NCBI RefSeq assembly: GCF_900148505.1
Contig: NZ_FRXO01000004.1
Coordinates: 62,001-126,000 of the forward strand
DNA: 64,000 bases
Direction of reading: 5' to 3'
DNA from: Pseudoxanthobacter soli DSM 19599
Lineage (GTDB): Bacteria; Pseudomonadota; Alphaproteobacteria; Rhizobiales; Segnochrobactraceae
The notes beneath the pieces are model-generated. The model ran no database searches. It was not told the DNA's origin and worked only from the letters and a program-made list of their open reading frames with translations. Below, in pieces: positions 34,536-44,360 of the stretch (its first letter is position 1; the number at the start of each line of letters is the position of its first letter). A program made the translations under genes and the position numbers.

Positions 34536-34566
34536 TTTCGAGACGAGAATATCGGGAGGGCTCCGA

Positions 34567-35007
34567 ATGGTGATCGGGCACAAGGTGGAAGACCTGCCGT
34601 TCTCGCTTGGTGACAGCTTCGGCAAGAGCCATCACTTCGATGTCGAATCCGTTGGCCTGTTCGCGACGCTGGCTGGCGACGACAACCCGCTACACCATGA
34701 TGCCAAGGCAGCCGCGGCATCGCGCTTCGGCGGGCTGATCGTCAGCGGGGCCCAGATCATCGCCGTCATGATCGGATGCGCAGCGTCCTACTTCAATGCG
34801 CGGGGAAGGGCCCTCGGCCTCGGCATGAACGTGTCGTTCCGCCGAGCCGTGAACGCCGGAACGACGGCGACGATCGAGTGGACCATCGACTCGATCGCGT
34901 GGAAGGAAAGCCTCGGCGGGCATGTGATCACGACCACCGGCACCCTGAAGACTCTGGAGGGCGCGACCGCCGCGTCCGCCGTCGCAAGCTGCGTCTTCTT
35001 CGGTTGA
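34567..35007 (+). CDS. MaoC-like hotdog-fold dehydratase
   Basis: 146 residues, single hotdog domain. '[32 protein letters not shown]' corresponds to the catalytic Asp-His region (AxxxGDxNPxHxD) and the substrate loop of R-specific enoyl-CoA hydratases. Hydrates trans-2-enoyl-CoA or related thioesters, often feeding PHA or fatty-acid metabolism. ATG at 34567 has GGGAGGG. It follows the DUF5666 gene by 31 bases and may share its transcript, though no functional link is evident. Confidence 0.88.
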   Translation: MVIGHKVEDLPFSLGDSFGKSHHFDVESVGLFATLAGDDNPLHHDAKAAAASRFGGLIVSGAQIIAVMIGCAASYFNARGRALGLGMNVSFRRAVNAGTTATIEWTIDSIAWKESLGGHVITTTGTLKTLEGATAASAVASCVFFG

Positions 35008-35208
35008 AGAGGAGAGCGGGTTGTTCCGAGCGCACCGGATTTCCGGTGCCTGATTTAGTGCGGCGTGGACAAAAGGTCTCGCTCGAAGCCGGACTGCCGG
35101 AAGATTGGCGTCGCCCCCGTATTCAACAGAGCCACGAGCGTCTTAAGATGGCATCCGGATGGATGTTACGTCTTATCGTGACACCTCCCGAATCCGGCAG
35201 GCGTCAGA

Positions 35209-38200
35209 GTGGCGGGCGTAAATGTGACGCAAGATGCGGACGGCGGGATCTCTGACGGTGGACGCACGCGCGACGAAACCGGCGGCCGGCCCGTTCTTGT
35301 CGGTCTGCTTGTCGCGCTCGTGTATTTCCTGCTGGGCGCATTGTCCGTCTATCTCGCCCGACACTACAGGATGTCCCTGAGCATCTGGCTGCCGAGCGCT
35401 GTCGCCGTCGCTATACTCATCCGCCTTCGGCCCCCCGCGATCTGGCCATCCCTGGCAGGCGTTCTTGCGGCCGCGCTCGCCATCCAGGTTCTCCTGCAGC
35501 GGGAACCCTTGTTCGCCAGCCTTATTTCGGTGGGCGGGGTGATCAATGTCGGTGTCGCGGCCATGGTCATCCTGCGGACCACACGGCCGAATGCGACCCC
35601 GACGCTGCTGTCTTCCCTCTGGGTTCTGTTTGCAGCCGGTTTCATTGGGCCGGTGGTCGCGTCCTGCCTGTCCGTGCCGGCGCTTGCGGTCTTCACCGGC
35701 AGGCCGTGGCAGGAAGCGTGGATTCTTTATCTCGCAACGACAGCCTGGGCCGTCGGCCTCGTGATCCCGGTCGCCCTGACGGTCGACCGTAAGGCCTTGA
35801 GGCGCCTCGTGAAGGGTCGTTCGGCGCTGGTCTTTCTGGTAGCGCTCGTCACCGGCCTTGTGGTCACGGCCCTGACAGCGAGTTCCATCCACTACCCCTT
35901 TGCCGTCCTGGCCGTGCCGATCCTTCTCGCGGCCCTGTGGTTCGATGCATTTCGAACGGCGATCTTCGGCACCACGATGGTCGCGGTCGTTGTCGTCTTG
36001 CAGGCCATCAACCTCACCGCCGCCCCGGACGCTGTTGTGCGCTACATCTCCGCCGCGATGATGAGCGTTCTGCCGTTCCTGATCGCCCTGCAGCGCGACA
36101 CCGTTCGGGAAAGCGAGCAGGCCGTGCGCCGCAGCGAAGCGCGCTTCAGGCATGCGATGATGGATTCGGCCATCGGTATGGCGATCGTTGGACTCGATGG
36201 CCGCCTGCAGCAGTGGAACGCGGCCTTGTCAGGGATGCTCGGCTATCCCGATGCGGAGTTGCGCGGACTGTCGTTCCGCCAGCTTACCTATCCCGCAGAT
36301 CTGGCGCGCGATCTGGAGATCTTCCACAAAATGGTCGCGGGCGAGCGCGCTACCTACCGCGTCGAGAAGCGCTACGTTCGCCGGGATGGCCGAGTCATAT
36401 GGGCCTTGCTGACCGCCTCCATGGTTCGGGACGATGTGACTGGCGAGCCGCAATATTTCCTGTCGCAGATCGAAGACATCGATGAGCGCAAGCGTGCGGT
36501 CGAATTGTTGTCGGCGAGCGAAAGCCGCTGGCAGTTCGCGCTCGAAGGCGCAGGACAAGGCGTGTGGGACCGTGAGGAAACCACCGGTCGCACCTACTAT
36601 TCCCGCATCTGGAAGAACATGCTCGGCTACGAGGACGCCGAACTGGAGGACGGCTCGTTCGATTGGGAGGGACTGGTTCACCCGGATGACATCGAACATG
36701 TTCGCGCCGTGAGGGAACCCGTTCTGACGCGGGGACCCGACCGCTTCGAGCTCGAATTCCGCATGCGGCACAAATCGGGGAACTGGGTCTGGATCCTGGA
36801 TCGTGGCCGCGTGCTGGAACGCGACGGGACCGGCCGGGCGAAACGGACCATCGGTACGCACACGGATATTACCCAGCGCCACCGCACCGAGGAGTCGGTG
36901 CGCAATCTCTCCGAACGCATCCAGCTTGCAGCATCCGCCGCCGAACTCGGCATCTTCGAGGTGGATTTGACCACGCGGCGTATCGTCTGGGACGAGCGCA
37001 TGTGCGAGCTCTACGGCACCACGGCTGACCGTTTCACGGGCGGGGTGGAAGACTGGGAACGCCGGGTGCTGCCGGAGGATCTCGATCGGGCCAAGTTGGA
37101 AATCCGGAGCTTGTTCGAAGGAGCCCATCGGATTACGTCCGAGTATCGGATCGTCCGCGACGACGGAGTCGTCCGTCACGTCCGCACCATGGCGCGGATC
37201 GTGCCCGGCAGAGCCGGCCAGCCCGCCAAGGTCGTCGGCGCCCAATGGGATACCACCGACCAGCACGCGCTGACCGATGCGCTTCACGAGGAGAAAGAGC
37301 GCCTTCGCATCACCCTCATGTCGATCGGCGATGCGGTGATCTGCACCGATGCCGATGCCCGTGTGACGTTTATGAACCCGGTCGCGGAACAACTGACCGG
37401 ATGGTCTCAGGCGGATGCGGTCGGCAGGCCGTCGACCGACATCTTCTCGATCGTCAACGAGATGACCGACGAGCCGGCGTCCGATCCCGTGATGGCGAGC
37501 CTGCAGCACAAGATGCCGGCATCCGCTCCGGAAGGTTCGCTTCTCGTTAGTCGCAATGGCGAGCGGTTTTCCGTGCACGATTCCTCCGCGCCGGTCTGCA
37601 CCGCGAACGGAGAGATCATCGGTGCCGTGCTGATCTTCCAGGACGTGACCGTTGCCCGCACGCTGCAGCGGGAACTCACCCACGCCGCGGCTCACGATGC
37701 CTTGACGGGATTGCCGAACCGCGCCGCGTTCGAGACCGTGCTGCATGAGGCCTCCGCCAGCGCTGCCGCCGGCGGACGTTGCCACGCCGTGGGCTATATC
37801 GACCTCGACCGCTTCAAGATCGTGAACGATACCGCCGGGCACGCCGCGGGCGACATGCTGCTGCGCGAAGTCGGCAGGCTCCTCAGGGAGGCCCTGCGGC
37901 CCGACGACGTCGTCGCTCGCTTCGGAGGCGACGAGTTCGCCGTTCTCTTGCATGACTGCACCCTCGTTGAGGCCGAGGCCGTCTGCCAGCGGGCTATCGA
38001 CGCCATCCGCGTGGTGCGCTTTCCGTGGGAAGGCAAGGTCTACGATATCGGCGCGAGCATCGGGCTCACCGAGATCGGTCCGACGTCGGCGCCCCCTGAC
38101 GAACTCATGAAGCAGGTCGACGTCGCCTGCTATGCGGCGAAGGCGGGCGGACGCAACCGCGTGGCGGCCTACTCTGCCGAGGCGGGTGACGCACGCCGCT

Positions 38201-39000
38201 ATTACCAGGAAATTCAGATCGCTGCCGGCATACGCGCGGCCATCGATGAAGGGCGATTCAAGCTGTTCGCGCAGGAAATCCGGGCCATCGACCCCGACAG
38301 GGGCCATGATCGGCACTATGAGATCCTCCTGCGCATGGTCGACGAGAGCGGCGCACTCATTCCTCCGGGCAGCTTCATTCCGGCGGCGGAGCGCTATGAC
38401 CTGATGGGCATCATCGACCGCTGGGTAATATCGACGTTGCTGCGTGCGCACCGGGACGACATGCGCTTGAACCGGGGTCTGTCGTTCAGCGTCAACCTGT
38501 CTGCCAATTCACTCAACGATCCGCACCTCTGGGCTTTCGTTCAGAATGAGATGCTGATCTCCGGCATAAGGCCGGGACGGCTGCAGTTCGAGATCACCGA
38601 AACCGCACTCATCAACAATTTCAGCACAGCCAAGGAATTCGTGTCGGCCGCACGCGCGACGGGTGCGAAAGTGGGCCTCGACGACTTCGGCGCTGGACTG
38701 AGCTCCTTTTCTTACCTCAAACAATTTCAGGTCGATTGCATCAAGATCGACGGTGCCTTCATCCGTCATGTCGACGATAACCTGGTCGACAGGCGTATCG
38801 TTGAATCGATCAACGATATCGGCCACGCACTGGGCATGGTGACCGTCGCCGAGTTCGTAGAGACCGAGGCGATCCTCAACACCGTGCGCGAGATCGGGAT
38901 CGACATGGCGCAGGGCTATTTCCTTGGTAAGCCGATGCCGTTGACCGAGGTCTTCGACAGGCACCTTCTGGCGCAGGCGCGGGATGCCGCGTCCGGCTGA
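35209..39000 (+). CDS. MASE1-PAS(x4)-GGDEF-EAL c-di-GMP signalling protein
   Basis: 1263 residues. N-terminal membrane-bound MASE1 sensor (about 25-300, eight hydrophobic segments), then PAS domains starting near residues 310, 437, 566 and 695, GGDEF at about 828-994 and EAL at about 1005-1250. The cyclase motif RFGGDEF is intact (near residue 905), with an RxxD inhibitory site (RPDD) five residues before GGDEF. The EAL side keeps the catalytic set: ExLxR as EILLR, NLSA, ETALI, DDFGAG, KIDG, VAEFVETE and AQGYFLGKP. Both synthesis and hydrolysis of c-di-GMP are therefore possible. Starts with GTG at 35209 (another at 35224). Stands alone. Confidence 0.93.
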   Translation: MAGVNVTQDADGGISDGGRTRDETGGRPVLVGLLVALVYFLLGALSVYLARHYRMSLSIWLPSAVAVAILIRLRPPAIWPSLAGVLAAALAIQVLLQREPLFASLISVGGVINVGVAAMVILRTTRPNATPTLLSSLWVLFAAGFIGPVVASCLSVPALAVFTGRPWQEAWILYLATTAWAVGLVIPVALTVDRKALRRLVKGRSALVFLVALVTGLVVTALTASSIHYPFAVLAVPILLAALWFDAFRTAIFGTTMVAVVVVLQAINLTAAPDAVVRYISAAMMSVLPFLIALQRDTVRESEQAVRRSEARFRHAMMDSAIGMAIVGLDGRLQQWNAALSGMLGYPDAELRGLSFRQLTYPADLARDLEIFHKMVAGERATYRVEKRYVRRDGRVIWALLTASMVRDDVTGEPQYFLSQIEDIDERKRAVELLSASESRWQFALEGAGQGVWDREETTGRTYYSRIWKNMLGYEDAELEDGSFDWEGLVHPDDIEHVRAVREPVLTRGPDRFELEFRMRHKSGNWVWILDRGRVLERDGTGRAKRTIGTHTDITQRHRTEESVRNLSERIQLAASAAELGIFEVDLTTRRIVWDERMCELYGTTADRFTGGVEDWERRVLPEDLDRAKLEIRSLFEGAHRITSEYRIVRDDGVVRHVRTMARIVPGRAGQPAKVVGAQWDTTDQHALTDALHEEKERLRITLMSIGDAVICTDADARVTFMNPVAEQLTGWSQADAVGRPSTDIFSIVNEMTDEPASDPVMASLQHKMPASAPEGSLLVSRNGERFSVHDSSAPVCTANGEIIGAVLIFQDVTVARTLQRELTHAAAHDALTGLPNRAAFETVLHEASASAAAGGRCHAVGYIDLDRFKIVNDTAGHAAGDMLLREVGRLLREALRPDDVVARFGGDEFAVLLHDCTLVEAEAVCQRAIDAIRVVRFPWEGKVYDIGASIGLTEIGPTSAPPDELMKQVDVACYAAKAGGRNRVAAYSAEAGDARRYYQEIQIAAGIRAAIDEGRFKLFAQEIRAIDPDRGHDRHYEILLRMVDESGALIPPGSFIPAAERYDLMGIIDRWVISTLLRAHRDDMRLNRGLSFSVNLSANSLNDPHLWAFVQNEMLISGIRPGRLQFEITETALINNFSTAKEFVSAARATGAKVGLDDFGAGLSSFSYLKQFQVDCIKIDGAFIRHVDDNLVDRRIVESINDIGHALGMVTVAEFVETEAILNTVREIGIDMAQGYFLGKPMPLTEVFDRHLLAQARDAASG

Positions 39001-39089
39001 TCGGGCGGGCAGGACGTTGACATGGCTGTCAACGGCATGCGCTACAGGGAAGGGCGGACGACGCGAGAAACGAACGGGAGAAGGCGACC

Positions 39090-40649
39090 ATGACGGCTGT
39101 GGGCGGTACGCTGGTGGCGGAGCGGTCGGGCGAGGCCGATATCGCGCCTCCGGCCACGATGTTCATCTTCGGCGCTTCCGGAGATCTGACGAAGCGGCTG
39201 CTGATGCCGGCGCTCTACAATCTCGCGGTGGAGAAGCTGCTCAACGCGCACTTCTCCGTCGTCGGGGTGGACCATATCGCTCGCAGCGAACAGGACTATC
39301 GCGACTATCTCGATTCCACCGTGCCCGGCTTGATCGCGGGCCACAGCAACGCGCCGGAGAAGATCGACAGCGCGGCCTGGTCGTGGCTTGTGGAGCGCTG
39401 CGGCTACGTCTCCGGCGATTTCGAGGATGAGGACACCTACCGGCGCCTCGCCGATCGCATCGCAGCCATCGCGGCCGCTGACGGCCATGCCAATGCCGTG
39501 TTCTATCTCGCCGTTGCTCCGCGCTTCTTCGGACCGGTCGTCGATCATCTGGGCAAGGCCGGTCTGCTGAAGGAGACGCCGGACGGCTTCCGCCGCATCG
39601 TCATCGAGAAGCCGTTCGGCACCGACCTCACGTCGGCGCAGGCGCTCGACGCCGCGCTGCTGCGGGACACGACGGAGAAGCAGATCTACCGGATCGACCA
39701 TTTCCTCGGCAAGGAAACGGTCCAGAACGTGATGGCGCTGCGGTTCGGCAACGGCATCTTCGAGCCGATCTGGAACCGCGAATATATCGACCACGTCCAG
39801 ATCACAGCAGCGGAGACCGTCACCGTCGAGGCGCGCGGCCGGTTCTACGATGCGACCGGCGCTCTCAGGGACATGGTGCCGAACCATATGTTCCAGCTGC
39901 TTTCCATGGTCGCGATGGAGCCGCCGAACTCTTTCGACGCCGACGCTGTCCGAACCGAGAAAGCGAAGGTCGTCGAGGCGATCCGCCGCTACAGCCCCGA
40001 AGAGGCGCTGAAGTGGTCCGTACGCGGGCAATATCGGGCCGGTGACATCGACGGTCGCGTCGTTTCAGATTTCACGTCGGAGCCGGATGTCTCGCCGGAC
40101 AGCACGACGGAAACCTATGTCGCGCTGAAATACATGATCGACAACTGGCGCTGGTCCGGCGTGCCGTTCTATATCCGGACCGGCAAGGCGCTGTCGGTGC
40201 GGCGCACCGAAATCGCGATCCAGTTCAAGCGCGCGCCGAGCGTGCTGTTCCGAGACACGCCGACAGGTACGCTGGAGCCGAACCTGCTCGTCATTCACGT
40301 GCAGCCGGACGAGGGCATCTCGCTGCGGTTCGCCGCCAAGGTCCCCGGCCGGAAGGTAAAGCTCTCCAAGGTGGATATGGATTTCCGCTACTCGGACTAT
40401 TTCCGCGCGGAACCGTCGACCGGCTACGAGACGCTGATCTACGACTGCCTGATCGGCGATGCCACGCTGTTCCAGCGGGCCGACAATATCGAGGCTGGCT
40501 GGGCAGCGGTGCAGTCGCTGATCGATGCGACCGCCGGCGGTCATGGCGATATCCATCCCTATGCGGCCGGATCGAGCGGGCCCGAAGCAGCCGACGAACT
40601 GATCGGCCGCGACGGGTTCTCGTGGTTGCCGCTTCGCGGGAGAATCTAG
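39090..40649 (+). CDS. zwf: Glucose-6-phosphate 1-dehydrogenase
   Basis: 519 residues. N-terminal NADP-binding 'MFIFGASGDLTKRLLMPALYNL', the active-site signature 'YRIDHFLGKETVQN' with catalytic His, and 'IEKPFGTDL' are all present. First enzyme of the oxidative pentose-phosphate and Entner-Doudoroff routes: glucose 6-phosphate plus NADP+ to 6-phosphogluconolactone. ATG at 39090 has GGGAG upstream. Unlike many alphaproteobacterial loci, pgl and edd are not adjacent, at least on this side. Confidence 0.96.
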   Translation: MTAVGGTLVAERSGEADIAPPATMFIFGASGDLTKRLLMPALYNLAVEKLLNAHFSVVGVDHIARSEQDYRDYLDSTVPGLIAGHSNAPEKIDSAAWSWLVERCGYVSGDFEDEDTYRRLADRIAAIAAADGHANAVFYLAVAPRFFGPVVDHLGKAGLLKETPDGFRRIVIEKPFGTDLTSAQALDAALLRDTTEKQIYRIDHFLGKETVQNVMALRFGNGIFEPIWNREYIDHVQITAAETVTVEARGRFYDATGALRDMVPNHMFQLLSMVAMEPPNSFDADAVRTEKAKVVEAIRRYSPEEALKWSVRGQYRAGDIDGRVVSDFTSEPDVSPDSTTETYVALKYMIDNWRWSGVPFYIRTGKALSVRRTEIAIQFKRAPSVLFRDTPTGTLEPNLLVIHVQPDEGISLRFAAKVPGRKVKLSKVDMDFRYSDYFRAEPSTGYETLIYDCLIGDATLFQRADNIEAGWAAVQSLIDATAGGHGDIHPYAAGSSGPEAADELIGRDGFSWLPLRGRI

Positions 40650-40696
40650 AGAAGATTATTCAAGAACATTAAGTTATCGGAATTTTCCGAGAAGTT

Positions 40697-40719
40697 GCGG
40701 GAGGCGTTATGCCTCCCGC
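40697..40719. terminator. Stem-loop between zwf and the M3 peptidase
   Basis: GCGGGAGGC and GCCTCCCGC (9 bp) with a five-base loop, between converging genes. No T-run; presumably shared by both. Confidence 0.6.
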
Positions 40720-40724
40720 ATGCG

Positions 40725-42791
40725 TCACTCCGCAGCGACCGGAGCGGCGGCGAGACCGCGCTTTTCCAGAAGCGCGGACGGGTCGGGGTCGCGGCCCCGG
40801 AAGCCACGATAGGCCTCCTCCGGCGGGCGCCTGTTGCCGGCCGAGTAGACGAAATCGCGCAGCCGCTTCGCCACTGCCGGGTCGAACGGATCGCCGGACT
40901 CCTTGAAGGCGCGGAAGCCGTCGGCGTCGAGCACCTCGGACCACAGATAGCTGTAATAGGCTGAAGAATAGCCGTCGCCGGCGAAGACGTGCTGGAAATG
41001 TGCCGGTCGATGGCGCATGACCATCGCATCCGGCATCCCGATTTCGTCGAGAACTTTCTTTTCGAACGTGTCGGAATCGAAGCCTTCCGTGGACGACAGG
41101 ATGTGCATTTCGAGGTCGACGAGCGCCGAGGCGACGTATTCGACCGTGGCGAAGCCCTGGTTGAACGTGCGGCTTGCGGTCAACCGCGCGAGAAGATCGG
41201 CGGGCATCGGCTCGCCGGTGCGGTAATGCACGGCAAAGCGCCTCAGCACCTCCGGCTGTTCCAGCCAGTGTTCGTAAAGCTGCGACGGGAACTCCACGAA
41301 ATCGCGGTCCACCCCTGTGCCGGCAATCGAGGGATAGGTCACGTTGGACAACAGCCCGTGCAGACCGTGGCCGAACTCGTGGAACAGCGTGCGCGCCTCG
41401 TCGAACGACAGAAGAGTGGGCTCGCCATCGGCCGCCTTGGCGAAGTTCATCACGTTGATGATGATCGGGCGGATGTCGCCCACCAGTTTCTGCTGGCCGC
41501 GGAATGCGCTCATCCAGGCGCCGCTGCGCTTTGACGGTCGGGCGAAATAATCGCCGATGAAGAGACCCACCGGGCTGCCGTCGGCATCCTTCACCTCGAA
41601 CGCGCGGGCATCCGGGTGGTGGAGCACGAGGTCGGGTCGCTCGGTGAAGCTGAGGCCGAACAGACGGGTGGCGGTGTCGAAGGCCGCCGCGATGATATTG
41701 TCCAGCGACAGGAAGGGCTTAAGGGCGCTTTCGTCGAGATCGAATTCGGCCTTGCGGCGGCGTTCGGAGTAGAACCGCCAATCCCAGGGGGCGAGGTCGA
41801 AATTGCCGCCTTCGGCCTGAACCAGATCCTGGAGTGCCGCACGCTCCTCCGTGGCGCGCCTGCGCGCCGGTTCCCAGACCGAGCGCAGCAGAGCTCCGGC
41901 CGCCTCCGGGCTCTTCGCCATGGCGTCCGACAGCCGATAATCGGCATAGCTCGCGTAACCGAGCAAGCGCGCTTTTTCGGCGCGCAATGCAACGGTTTCG
42001 GCGATGATTGCGCGGTTATCGCTCGCTCCGCCGTTGGCGCCGCGCGCAGCCCACGCCTTGAACGCCTGCTCGCGCAGATTGCGACGGGTGGAGAACTGCA
42101 GGAACGGCTCGATCGAGGAACGCGATAGCGTGATGACCCAGCGTCCGGCGAGGCCGCGGTCCTCGGCGGTCTTCGCAGCAGCGGCCACGACGAAGTCGGG
42201 CAGGCCGGCGAGATCGGCCTCGTTCTCGATCACCAGCGTCCAGGCCTTCTCGTCGCCGAGCACGTTCTGGCCGAAGGTGGTGCCGAGAACGGCGAGGCGC
42301 TCCGAGATCGCCGCCAGCCGTGCCTTGGTCTCGGCCGGCCGGCCGGCGCCGCTGCGAAGGAAGCCGGTGTGATAGCGCTCGAGAACGCGGGCCTGCTCCT
42401 CGGTGAGGCCGTCGACCCCGCGTCTGAACACGGCGTCGACGCGCGCGAACAGGTCATCGTCGAGATAGATCGCGTTGTAGTGGCGCGAGAGCACGGGGGC
42501 GATCTCGCGCTCGATCGCCTGCAGCGCATCGCTGGTATCGGCGCTGGCGAGATTGAAGAACACCGACGAGACCCGCCGAAGCGTCCGCCCGCTCGCCTCG
42601 AAGGCGGCGATGGTGTTGTCGAAATCGGGCGCGGCGGGATCGGCGACGATGGCGGCGATCTCGCGGCGGTGCTCCTCGATCCCCCGCTCGAAGGCCGGGC
42701 GGAAATCAGCAGGCGCGATTGCGGCGAACGGCGGCAGTTCGAAGGGGCCGGTCCAGTCGGACAGAAGCGGATTGGGCAAGGATTGGGTCAA
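40725..42791 (-). CDS. dcp: M3 family metallopeptidase (peptidyl-dipeptidase Dcp/oligopeptidase A type)
   Basis: 688 residues, the standard length for this group. Zinc motif HEFGH at residues 471-475 within 'RTLFHEFGHGLHGLLSNV', followed by 'RDFVEFPSQLYEHW', which holds the third zinc ligand. 'LSDWTGPFELPPFAAI' and 'MQILSS'-like helical segments fit Dcp. Cleaves dipeptides from oligopeptide C-termini, cytoplasmic. No ATG fits the N-terminus; the start is TTG at 42791 with GAGG ten bases upstream. Dcp rather than PrlC is preferred by the N-terminus but is not certain. Confidence 0.9.
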   Translation of the reverse strand: MTQSLPNPLLSDWTGPFELPPFAAIAPADFRPAFERGIEEHRREIAAIVADPAAPDFDNTIAAFEASGRTLRRVSSVFFNLASADTSDALQAIEREIAPVLSRHYNAIYLDDDLFARVDAVFRRGVDGLTEEQARVLERYHTGFLRSGAGRPAETKARLAAISERLAVLGTTFGQNVLGDEKAWTLVIENEADLAGLPDFVVAAAAKTAEDRGLAGRWVITLSRSSIEPFLQFSTRRNLREQAFKAWAARGANGGASDNRAIIAETVALRAEKARLLGYASYADYRLSDAMAKSPEAAGALLRSVWEPARRRATEERAALQDLVQAEGGNFDLAPWDWRFYSERRRKAEFDLDESALKPFLSLDNIIAAAFDTATRLFGLSFTERPDLVLHHPDARAFEVKDADGSPVGLFIGDYFARPSKRSGAWMSAFRGQQKLVGDIRPIIINVMNFAKAADGEPTLLSFDEARTLFHEFGHGLHGLLSNVTYPSIAGTGVDRDFVEFPSQLYEHWLEQPEVLRRFAVHYRTGEPMPADLLARLTASRTFNQGFATVEYVASALVDLEMHILSSTEGFDSDTFEKKVLDEIGMPDAMVMRHRPAHFQHVFAGDGYSSAYYSYLWSEVLDADGFRAFKESGDPFDPAVAKRLRDFVYSAGNRRPPEEAYRGFRGRDPDPSALLEKRGLAAAPVAAE

Positions 42792-42986
42792 GGCGGGCGA
42801 ACCTCATCGGGGCAGGACGGTACCCGGGTGGTCTCGACAGGACACGGGCGGCCGTTGCGGAGCTTCCGCATGGTAAGACGGCAATGGTGACATGGGAGTT
42901 CGTCCGGCGCGAGGCAAGACGGCCGCGTTCCCGGTCGATGCCGTGCCAGGCGGCGGGACCCCTCGCGCGATATGCGCGCCGGTTCC

Positions 42987-44360
42987 CTACCCGCCGGTAT
43001 ATTCCGTCGCCATGATCTGCGTGAAATTTTTCACAAAGTCCGACAGTTCGACCGGAAAGACATCGGGGCTGACATTGACGCTTTTAGGTAACCCGAGATC
43101 GGAGGCTTCGTCGGTCTCCTCGGACGACAGCAGCGTGGTCTCCCGGGTCTGCCCGAAGATATCCTTGTATGAGCGCTTCACTGGGACGTATTTGGGGAAA
43201 TGAACGCCCCAGGGATGGCGCAGCATCAGGAACCGGCAGACCTGAGTTTCCCGTCCGATGAGTTGAAGGTCTTCCTTCACGGTGACCACCTGATAGGCGT
43301 GCCTTCCCACGAAGCCGTTACTTGGGTTCTGGACGCTGGCGACCGTGACGATCTTCTTCTTCAGAAGAGCTTCCTTGATCTCGTTGAACTGGGACATTTC
43401 ATCAAAGGAATAGCAACCGGTTCCAAGTTGGCCCGAGAAGTTCGATTTGATATAACAGCAAAGCGAGGCCATGGTTATATTGTTGACGGGATCCGTCATG
43501 TCGTAAAGTAGATTCGCCATCATGAATTCAAGGATATCGTCAGAAGTGACATTCGCTCCTTCCTGAAATCGATCCTCGAAAAGGCCTTTCAGTTTCTTCT
43601 TTTCGCCGGGCTTCCAGCCCACAAGCTTCGTGTTCGAGGCCTGCGTCATCTTGATGAAGTCGACGACATGATCGCTTATGCCGAAGACCTTTTGTTTCAT
43701 CGTCAAGAATTTTTCTTCGTTTCGTTCCTTCCATTGAGCGATCGTGCCGCCGTTCAGATCGATCGCCATCATGTCCCGTAGAAAGGCAAATGAACTCGAC
43801 TGACTGGACAGGTCTTTGCTTTTCTTGAAGGCGATTTCCGCCGTTTTTGTATTTCCGCGAATAACGCTGATCGCTTCATGTGTATGGCCGCGGCGAATGA
43901 CGTCATCGTAATATATACTGTCGCTTTGTTTTGTTGATATTCTATAATAAACGAAAGCCTTCTCTATCATATGAACCCAAGGGGCCCTATGAAACTGGAC
44001 CGGGTCGTTCTCGCCCTCAAGCTGTGTCTTCTCGACTCTGTAATATTGAGGCGTAATTCCATTCAAATAAAGCCTTACGACGACATGACCATGGCGAAGG
44101 TCTTTTATCATGCCGGTGATTATTTTCGGATCCTGTTCGACAAGAGCTTGCAGCGCTGCCAGCAGGTAGCAGTCGCCGAGGCCGCCTTGTTTGATATCGG
44201 TCGCGGCCGGTGGATTTTCAAACAAGTTTTTCTTGGAGGACGAAAAAAAGCTGCTTATGTTTGCAAAATTATGACGTGATTTTAGCTTAAATTGGCTGTC
44301 GTCTATTATTATGATCTTGTAGTTTTCCGGTAATATTAGCTCTCCGTCCTTGTCGTGCAT
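42987..44360 (-). CDS. Calpain family (C2) cysteine protease, catalytic Asn replaced by His
   Basis: 457 residues, almost entirely one calpain-type CysPc domain after a short N-terminus, no signal peptide and no membrane segment. The nucleophile region is 'DIKQGGLGDCYLLAALQAL' (Cys64), the His region 'VGRHAYQVVTV' (His354). The third active-site region, normally NPWG, reads 'LRHPWGV': the Asn is His (CAT, near residue 382). 'PWVHMIEKAFVYYR' matches the calpain 'W..LLEKAYAK' helix. ATG at 44360 with GGGAG. The gene is clearly more AT-rich than its neighbours, with many AAA, ATA, TTT and AAT codons, and stands alone, which suggests horizontal acquisition. Bacterial calpain domains are known in toxins and effectors; its role here is unknown, and no immunity gene is evident. 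Confidence 0.85.
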   Translation of the reverse strand: MHDKDGELILPENYKIIIIDDSQFKLKSRHNFANISSFFSSSKKNLFENPPAATDIKQGGLGDCYLLAALQALVEQDPKIITGMIKDLRHGHVVVRLYLNGITPQYYRVEKTQLEGENDPVQFHRAPWVHMIEKAFVYYRISTKQSDSIYYDDVIRRGHTHEAISVIRGNTKTAEIAFKKSKDLSSQSSSFAFLRDMMAIDLNGGTIAQWKERNEEKFLTMKQKVFGISDHVVDFIKMTQASNTKLVGWKPGEKKKLKGLFEDRFQEGANVTSDDILEFMMANLLYDMTDPVNNITMASLCCYIKSNFSGQLGTGCYSFDEMSQFNEIKEALLKKKIVTVASVQNPSNGFVGRHAYQVVTVKEDLQLIGRETQVCRFLMLRHPWGVHFPKYVPVKRSYKDIFGQTRETTLLSSEETDEASDLGLPKSVNVSPDVFPVELSDFVKNFTQIMATEYTGG

